A DNA stretch of 64,000 nt, taken from the NCBI GenBank assembly GCA_020633125.1, contig JACKEH010000002.1:124001-188000 (forward strand), in the 5' to 3' direction. Under the pieces are notes generated by a model. The model was not told where the DNA came from, searched no databases, and saw only the letters and a list, made by a program, of their open reading frames with translations. Positions within the stretch are counted from its first letter, which is position 1. Each line of letters begins with the position of its first letter. Origin of the DNA: Sandaracinus sp. Its GTDB lineage: Bacteria; Myxococcota_A; Polyangia; Polyangiales; Houyiibacteriaceae. Position numbers and translations under genes: made by a program. Shown here piece by piece: positions 59,795 to 64,000 of the stretch.

Positions 59795-60607
59795 TCAGCG
59801 CTCGTAGCCCTCGTCCGCGGCGGCCTTCGCGGCCTTGCCACGCTTGAGGTCGATCAGGAACGCGACGCCGACGCTCAGGAAGTAGAGCACGATGAGCGGG
59901 ATGAGCATCATCAGCTGCGAAGCGACGTCGGGCGGCGTCAGCAACGCGGCGATGACCGTCGCGATGATCATCCACCAGCGCCCGAAGCGCAGCAGGCCCT
60001 TCCAGGAGACCAAGCCGAGCGCGCTGATCGCGCTGACGATCACCGGCACCTCGAAGACCACGCCAAAGGCGAGCAGCATGCGCACCGAGAGCGAGATCTG
60101 TGCGTCGATCATGATCGTCGGCGTCAAACGCAATTCCCCGGAGGGAAGCTCGCCGGCGAATTCCAGGAAGGTCTGGAAGCCGTAGGGGAAGACGACGAAA
60201 TACCCGAAGAGCGCGCCGCCCGCGAAGAAGAGCGTCGAGGCGAGCACGAAGGGGATCGCGAGCAGCTTCTCCTTTCGGTAGAGGCCGGGCGCGAGGAAGC
60301 CCCAGAGCTGCCAGAAGATCCACGGGCTCGCGCTGAGGATGCCCGCGATGATCGAGATCTTCAGGTACGCGACGAAGGGGTCGAGCAGGCTCTGGAAGTG
60401 AATCTCGGGCTCGATGCCGTTCTGCCGGTACGCGAAGATGAGCGGGTCGAGCAGGATCTCGAGCAGGCGCTCCTTGAAGTACCAAGCGACGCCGAGGCCG
60501 GGGAGGATGCCCCAGACCGCGCGCACCAAGCGGACCCGAAGCTCGCCGAGGTGCTCGAAGAAGCCCATCTCGACGTCGTCTTCGGGGACCTCCGGCTTGT
60601 CGCTCAC
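59795..60607 (-). CDS. tatC: Sec-independent protein translocase TatC
   Basis: The protein has 270 residues from GTG 60607 (MSDKPEVPEDDVEMGFFEHL). Six membrane segments and the family's N-terminal motif FFEHLGELRVRLVRAVWGIL are clear, as is FGVVFEVPVIVSAISALGLV. Twin-arginine signal peptides bind TatC and TatB; folded proteins then cross the inner membrane. Its start overlaps the tatB stop by GTGA (60604-60607). No tatA is seen in this window. Confidence 0.96.
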   Translation of the reverse strand: MSDKPEVPEDDVEMGFFEHLGELRVRLVRAVWGILPGLGVAWYFKERLLEILLDPLIFAYRQNGIEPEIHFQSLLDPFVAYLKISIIAGILSASPWIFWQLWGFLAPGLYRKEKLLAIPFVLASTLFFAGGALFGYFVVFPYGFQTFLEFAGELPSGELRLTPTIMIDAQISLSVRMLLAFGVVFEVPVIVSAISALGLVSWKGLLRFGRWWMIIATVIAALLTPPDVASQLMMLIPLIVLYFLSVGVAFLIDLKRGKAAKAAADEGYER

Positions 60608-61017
60608 GACGCGGCCTCCTCGTCGGACGAGCCGTCGGACGAAGCGTCGGGTCCGGCTTGGCGCGCGATCGGGCCGACGGAGGCGTCGTCGTCGTCTCCG
60701 GCGTCGAGGGCCGCGCGGCTCCGAGCGTCGGCGAGATCGACCCCCTCGGGCGGGCGCTCGCGCAGCCGATCGTCGGCGCTCAGCGTCGGAGGCGGCTCCT
60801 TCATGACCTGCTGCGGGAGCTTTCGCAGCGACGCGAGCTCGTCGTCGCGGAGCAGGTCGTCGATGCCGCTCTGTTTGCGCAGCTCGGTGCTGGCCTTGCG
60901 GAACTCGCGAATGCCCTTGCCCACCGCCTTGATCAGCGTGGGCATGCGGTTCGGTCCCACGGCGAGGAGCATCACGATGGCGATGATCACGAGCTCGCCG
61001 CTGCCGATGCCGAACAT
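60604..61017 (-). CDS. tatB: Twin-arginine translocase subunit TatB (TatA/B family)
   Basis: The protein has 137 residues. The N-terminus MFGIGSGELVIIAIVMLLAV has the membrane helix, followed by the amphipathic helix GPNRMPTLIKAVGKGIREFR and an acidic tail (DAGDDDDASVG). The length and the tail favour TatB over TatA, but a bifunctional TatA/B is possible, since no second copy is visible. It is co-translated with tatC by the GTGA overlap. The promoter would lie in the inverted-repeat-bounded region upstream (61018-61490). Confidence 0.9.
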   Translation of the reverse strand: MFGIGSGELVIIAIVMLLAVGPNRMPTLIKAVGKGIREFRKASTELRKQSGIDDLLRDDELASLRKLPQQVMKEPPPTLSADDRLRERPPEGVDLADARSRAALDAGDDDDASVGPIARQAGPDASSDGSSDEEAAS

Positions 61018-61490
61018 GGGACCCCGAGCATGGCGCTCGGGGGTGGTGCCGAGCAAGCCGACCGTGTGCAGGGCTGCGGTGCTCGGCTTCTTGCAGGGCT
61101 GCGGTGCTCGGCCTTCGGCCTGCGCGCCTACCGCCCGCTTGGGGAGGCTCTGCCTCCCCCTTCCCCTCCGTGCCTCGGAGTCTCCCTGCGCTTCGCTCCG
61201 GTCGGCTCCTGCGGTGCTCCGCGGCAGTTCGAAGCGTGAATCGTGCACAACGGAGCGGACGTAGTCCGCGGAGGTGCACGATTCCGCGAGACTATCGACC
61301 CACGCAGAGCGCGGCGTCGATGCAGGGGCTAGCCGCCCCTTTTGAAACCCTGCGAGCCGTGTCGCATCGGGAGCAGCGCGAGTGCGGGGGTGGCGTGTAC
61401 GGGGTTCGGCCTTCGGCCTCTTGCAGGCCGAGCACCGCAGCCCTGCACATCGTGTCGGATTTGCGTCGGTGTGCCGCCGGGGTGTGCCGA
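61018..61490. repeat. Inverted-repeat-bounded intergenic element with nested hairpins
   Basis: Two direct copies of TGCAGGGCTGCGGTGCTCGGC (61067-61087 and 61092-61114) and one inverted copy (61425-61447) bound about 380 bp. Inside are GGGGAGGC/GCCTCCCC (61141-61159) and a large nested hairpin (61238-61284). There is no credible gene. It separates tatB from the lipoprotein gene upstream. Confidence 0.8.
61238..61284. other. Nested perfect hairpin (possible structured RNA or cruciform)
   Basis: GAATCGTGCAC (61238-61248) pairs perfectly with GTGCACGATTC (61274-61284). Inside, GCGGAC (61255-61260) pairs with GTCCGC (61264-61269) around GTA. The two stems are coaxial with short internal bulges, giving one long rod of 17 pairs. 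Confidence 0.85.
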
Positions 61491-62489
61491 TCAGTCCACG
61501 AGGTCGTCCACGTACCACGGGTCGATGCCCGTGTCGGCGCACCGCTCCTCCATCGCGATGCGGGCCACGACGTCGCCGAGGCGGGCCACGACGGTGCTCG
61601 CGCCAGGCGACTTCAGGCAGCTGAGCACCGCGCCGACCCCGACCACCTCGCCGTCGACCTCCCATTCCACGGGGAGGCTCCCGAACACCCGCTCGTCGTC
61701 GCGCCGTGCGAAGGGAAGGACGACGCTCCAGTCCGCCCTCGGCTCGACGAACGCGTAGGGCTCGCGCAGGAGCGCCAACGTGTCGACGGCGTCCACGGTC
61801 TCGACCTCGACGTAGGTCGACAGACCCGCGGAACGCGCGTGCATCCGCTCGACGCCGACCTCGTCCCCGGTGATTCGCACCACGTTGCCCGTGGGCGCCC
61901 ACGTCGGGAGCTCGAAGGGGGCGTCCGACGAGAACTCCACCAGATTCGCCCCGTACACACGTCGCGTGTCCGTGAAGAAGCGGGCGTTGAGGTCGAGCAC
62001 GCCCCCCGCCATCCGGCGGACCCGCGTCGCGTGACGCACGCTCCCATCGGGCCGATCGTCGAGGGTTTCCGACCAGATCTCGAGGCGCTCCGGCTCGAAG
62101 ATCGTGACCCACGCGCGGGTGAGCTCCTCGTCCTTCGCCCAAACGACCAGCTCCGCGGAGCCCGGAGCGAGCGTCCGCCCGATCGGTCCTTCGGGGGTGT
62201 GGTCGATCGCGAACGCTTCGGGGTTCGTGCTCTCGATCCGAAGGTCTTCGAGCGGAAGGCACTCGCTGTCCGGACAGGGCGCGAGGGTGCGGATCTCGAA
62301 GAACGCGTTGTCGTAGCCGAAGGGGTAGTAGAGCTCGGTCAGTTCGAGGGGAACGTCCGTTCCGACGACGTAGTGCGTCGCGAGACCAGGGTTCCAGGGG
62401 TCGCCGAGAAGGACGATCGTCTCGCTTTCGTCGTGTGGGGCGCACGCCGCCGAGGCCAGGAGCGTGAGGATCGCGAGTCGGGTCTTCAT
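61491..62489 (-). CDS. Lipoprotein of unknown function
   Basis: The protein has 332 residues from ATG 62489 (MKTRLAILTLLASAAC; lipobox SAAC), with GGAAGAG upstream. The mature protein appears to be all beta, with repeated Ig-like or cadherin-like stretches (LTELYYPFGYDNAFFEIRTL, STNPEAFAIDHTPEGPIG, TRAWVTIFEPERLEIWSETL). It contains four Cys residues in the order C-PDSE-C (near 75-80) and two towards the end (CLKS..., EERC). I do not recognise a family. Likely periplasmic or outer-membrane attached. Confidence 0.8.
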   Translation of the reverse strand: MKTRLAILTLLASAACAPHDESETIVLLGDPWNPGLATHYVVGTDVPLELTELYYPFGYDNAFFEIRTLAPCPDSECLPLEDLRIESTNPEAFAIDHTPEGPIGRTLAPGSAELVVWAKDEELTRAWVTIFEPERLEIWSETLDDRPDGSVRHATRVRRMAGGVLDLNARFFTDTRRVYGANLVEFSSDAPFELPTWAPTGNVVRITGDEVGVERMHARSAGLSTYVEVETVDAVDTLALLREPYAFVEPRADWSVVLPFARRDDERVFGSLPVEWEVDGEVVGVGAVLSCLKSPGASTVVARLGDVVARIAMEERCADTGIDPWYVDDLVD

Positions 62490-62970
62490 GGTCTCTTCCG
62501 CTCGCGCGTTCCGCGAGAGGCGTTCGTGTTGGCAGGTGGTCGCTGCGTAGTTCACGCGGCGTGCCAGCCCGAGCGCGACCCACGTCGGATGGCCCACGCG
62601 GGACGTACGATCGCGTGAGCGAACCTCACGCTGCGCGTGGAGCGGGGACGAGAGGCTCGAGCGCGCACGCGAAGTGCGCTCGCGGTCCGGGAGCTCCTCG
62701 ATCACGAGACCTCGCCCTGCACGACGTACGAGCGAGACCGCGTTGCACACGGAGTGCGGCGCCGACGAACGCGAAGCGCGAGCTCGGAGTCACTCGATCA
62801 CGCGTTCCCGAGGGGTGCGCGCCGTTCCGAGCCCGAACGCGAAGTGCGAGCCCGAACGCGACGTGCGAGCTCGGAGTCATCACGCGTTCCCGAGTGGTGC
62901 GACGTGCGAGCTCGGAGCCACTCGATCACGCGTTCCCGAGCAGCGCGCGCCGACCAAGCCAGGCGGCGAC
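62490..62970. repeat. Direct repeats reiterating the 3' end of the alpha-2-macroglobulin-like gene
   Basis: No gene. Copies of a unit of about 48 bp lie at 62778-62824, 62863-62903 (with a 5-bp deletion) and 62904-62951. A fourth, at 62971-63017, overlaps the 3' end of the next gene. Each contains GCGAGCTCGGAGTCACTCGA or a near form, followed by TCACGCGTTCCCGAG. Confidence 0.9.
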
Positions 62971-62984
62971 GTGCGAGCTCGGAG

Positions 62985-64000
62985 TCACTCGATCACGCGC
63001 TCCCGAGCGGCGCGTGACGAAGCTCGCCACGGCGTCGTCGCGTCCCAGGCCGCCAAGCCCACGCCCGGTCGCCGCCCCGCCGCGAGCCATCGAAGCCGCA
63101 GCGGAAGCCGCCGCACCTCGCCGCTCGCCATTGGGCCGAGGTGCACGAGCAACGCGCCGTTTCGCGCGGGCTCGATCGACGTCACGCCCGGCGTTCCCGC
63201 CAGCGCCGCCCGCGCCGCAGCGTCGATGCGTGCGGCCGGCGGCAGCCGAACCAGGAGCCGAGGTGACGTGCTCGCTTCGTTCGCTTCGATCGTGATCTCG
63301 AGCGCCGCGGGTCGACCGAGCCTGCCGCCGTGGCCCTCGAGGCCGAGCGTGAAGGGACCCTCGACGTCCTGCACGGGCCGCTCGTAGCGGGCCGCGAAGC
63401 GCGCGAGCACCAAGCCCGAGCCCGTGGTTCGAAGCTCGGTGGGCGACGTGATCTCGCGCCGCGCGACGCCTTCGGCGTCGAAGGGTGTCCCCACCAGCTC
63501 GGCCGAGTCGCCGGCCACCCCGAAGGCCGAGGCCGCGACCCACCAGAAGGTGCCGTCGAGGTCGGGGGCGTCGAAGACCAGCCAGGCGCGCCGGGCGTGT
63601 GCGGCGAGCGTGGCGTGGGCCTCCTCGACCTCGCCCGCGCGGTGCAACGCGATCGCGAGCGCCGCGAAGGTGCCGACCTCGTCCCGCGGGTCTTCGATCG
63701 TCGCTTCGTCGACCAAGGCGCGGGCGCGCGCGAGGATCGCGTGACCGCTCTCGTCGCGGCCGTCGGTCAGAAGCAGCGCCGCGGCGGCACGAGCGAGCGC
63801 GGGCAGGTCGTCGGCGTGGGTCACGGAAGCGTCGCGGAGCGTGCGTCGGAGCCGCTCGAAGACGTCGTCCCGCACCTGCCAGGGCGGCGGGGCGGCGGGT
63901 GAGAGCGCCGCGAGCAACGTCGCGTCCACACGTACGTCGCCCGTTGCAGCCGGCAGCGGCGTGACCGACATGTCGAGCGCCGCCGTGACCAGCGATTGGC
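62985..64000 (-). CDS. C-terminal part of an alpha-2-macroglobulin-like protein (partial)
   Basis: The frame is open to the right edge of the window (QSLVTAALD precedes the ATG at 63971), so the gene continues outside. The visible 338 residues show a helical toroid-type part (LLAALSPAAPPPWQVRDDVF, DLPALARAAAALLLTDGRDE, STTFWWVAASAFG in the form LDGTFWWVAASAFG) and then a beta-rich part ending LPLRLRWLAAGRRPGVGLAA. This order and the closing segment are like the C-terminal domains of bacterial alpha-2-macroglobulins, protease-trapping envelope proteins. The thioester site would be upstream, so the identification rests on the tail only. The last codons lie in a repeat unit. Confidence 0.7.
   Translation of the reverse strand, partial: QSLVTAALDMSVTPLPAATGDVRVDATLLAALSPAAPPPWQVRDDVFERLRRTLRDASVTHADDLPALARAAAALLLTDGRDESGHAILARARALVDEATIEDPRDEVGTFAALAIALHRAGEVEEAHATLAAHARRAWLVFDAPDLDGTFWWVAASAFGVAGDSAELVGTPFDAEGVARREITSPTELRTTGSGLVLARFAARYERPVQDVEGPFTLGLEGHGGRLGRPAALEITIEANEASTSPRLLVRLPPAARIDAAARAALAGTPGVTSIEPARNGALLVHLGPMASGEVRRLPLRLRWLAAGRRPGVGLAAWDATTPWRASSRAARERVIE

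Noticed and set aside
1..64000. tRNA, rRNA, IS element or prophage genes
   Set aside because: I scanned for conserved tRNA arms, rRNA segments and transposase or integrase motifs and saw none.

Overview
The window is very GC-rich, gene-dense bacterial chromosome with no rRNA, tRNA, IS element, phage gene or CRISPR array that I can recognise. It looks like a myxobacterium (Myxococcota; a Sandaracinus/Polyangium-like lineage is my inference). The grounds are the number of Cys-rich lipoproteins with Asp/Gly-rich linkers, MopE-like metal-binding repeats, RCC1-type propellers, a DUF4397 protein, a fibro-slime domain, two tandem Ser/Thr kinases of the long modular type, an RGG-tailed RRM protein, and strong G/C third-position bias. 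I see about 50 protein genes. The first and last are cut by the window edges.

Layout. 1-5 kb: surface or lipoprotein genes, two tandem paralogous membrane proteins, and a trypsin-like lipoprotein closed by a strong terminator. 5-9 kb: divergent RCC1-propeller and MopE-like genes. 9-16 kb: LysR regulator divergent from an epimerase-hydrolase fusion, two unknowns, and an overlapping pair of DJ-1/PfpI proteins, one a GlxA-type regulator. 16-26 kb: tex, fibro-slime protein, GST, acyltransferase-fold protein, uracil-DNA glycosylase, RRM protein and AraC regulator. 26-31 kb: DUF4398-like lipoprotein, MFS transporter, YiiX-like hydrolase and a helical-repeat protein. 31-35.6 kb: aspartoacylase-like and glutamate-cysteine-ligase/CBS genes, divergent from a CBS gene. 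35.8-38.3 kb: two coupled Ser/Thr kinases. 38.3-40 kb: two large palindromic repeat arrays around a four-helix-bundle gene. 40-44.6 kb: three-gene envelope operon and a deacetylase-glycosyltransferase fusion. 44.8-48.8 kb: BamA/TamA-like protein, DUF4390 protein and NtrY-like kinase operon. 49.5-57 kb: Cys-rich lipoprotein, a MopE-RCC1 fusion, GST and a di-haem propeller. 57-61 kb: patatin, ATP-grasp-like protein and tatB-tatC. 61-64 kb: inverted-repeat-bounded intergenic element, lipoprotein, and the end of an alpha-2-macroglobulin-like gene.

How the genes work together. Most encode envelope or secreted functions. Operons are compact and often use 4-nt stop/start overlaps (ATGA or GTGA) at 32991, 36708, 40958, 46465, 47121 and 60604, plus TGATG at 41602. 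The sensor kinase has no response regulator beside it, and no neighbour identifies the substrates of the Ser/Thr kinases.

The most unusual signals are in the non-coding DNA: several families of short repeats that recur at gene ends. (GGGCAY)n arrays sit in four convergent intergenic regions. Tandem repeats reiterate the last codons and stop codon of the adjacent gene at 30.4 kb and 62.8 kb. Expanded palindromic arrays lie at 38.4 kb and 39.5 kb. A 61.1-61.4 kb element is bounded by inverted repeats and has a nested hairpin at its centre. Among the proteins, the MopE-RCC1 fusion, the NodB-GT2-TIM-barrel-like fusion and the GCS2-CBS/aspartoacylase/CBS module stand out. All functional statements come from reading the sequence; no database search was run.
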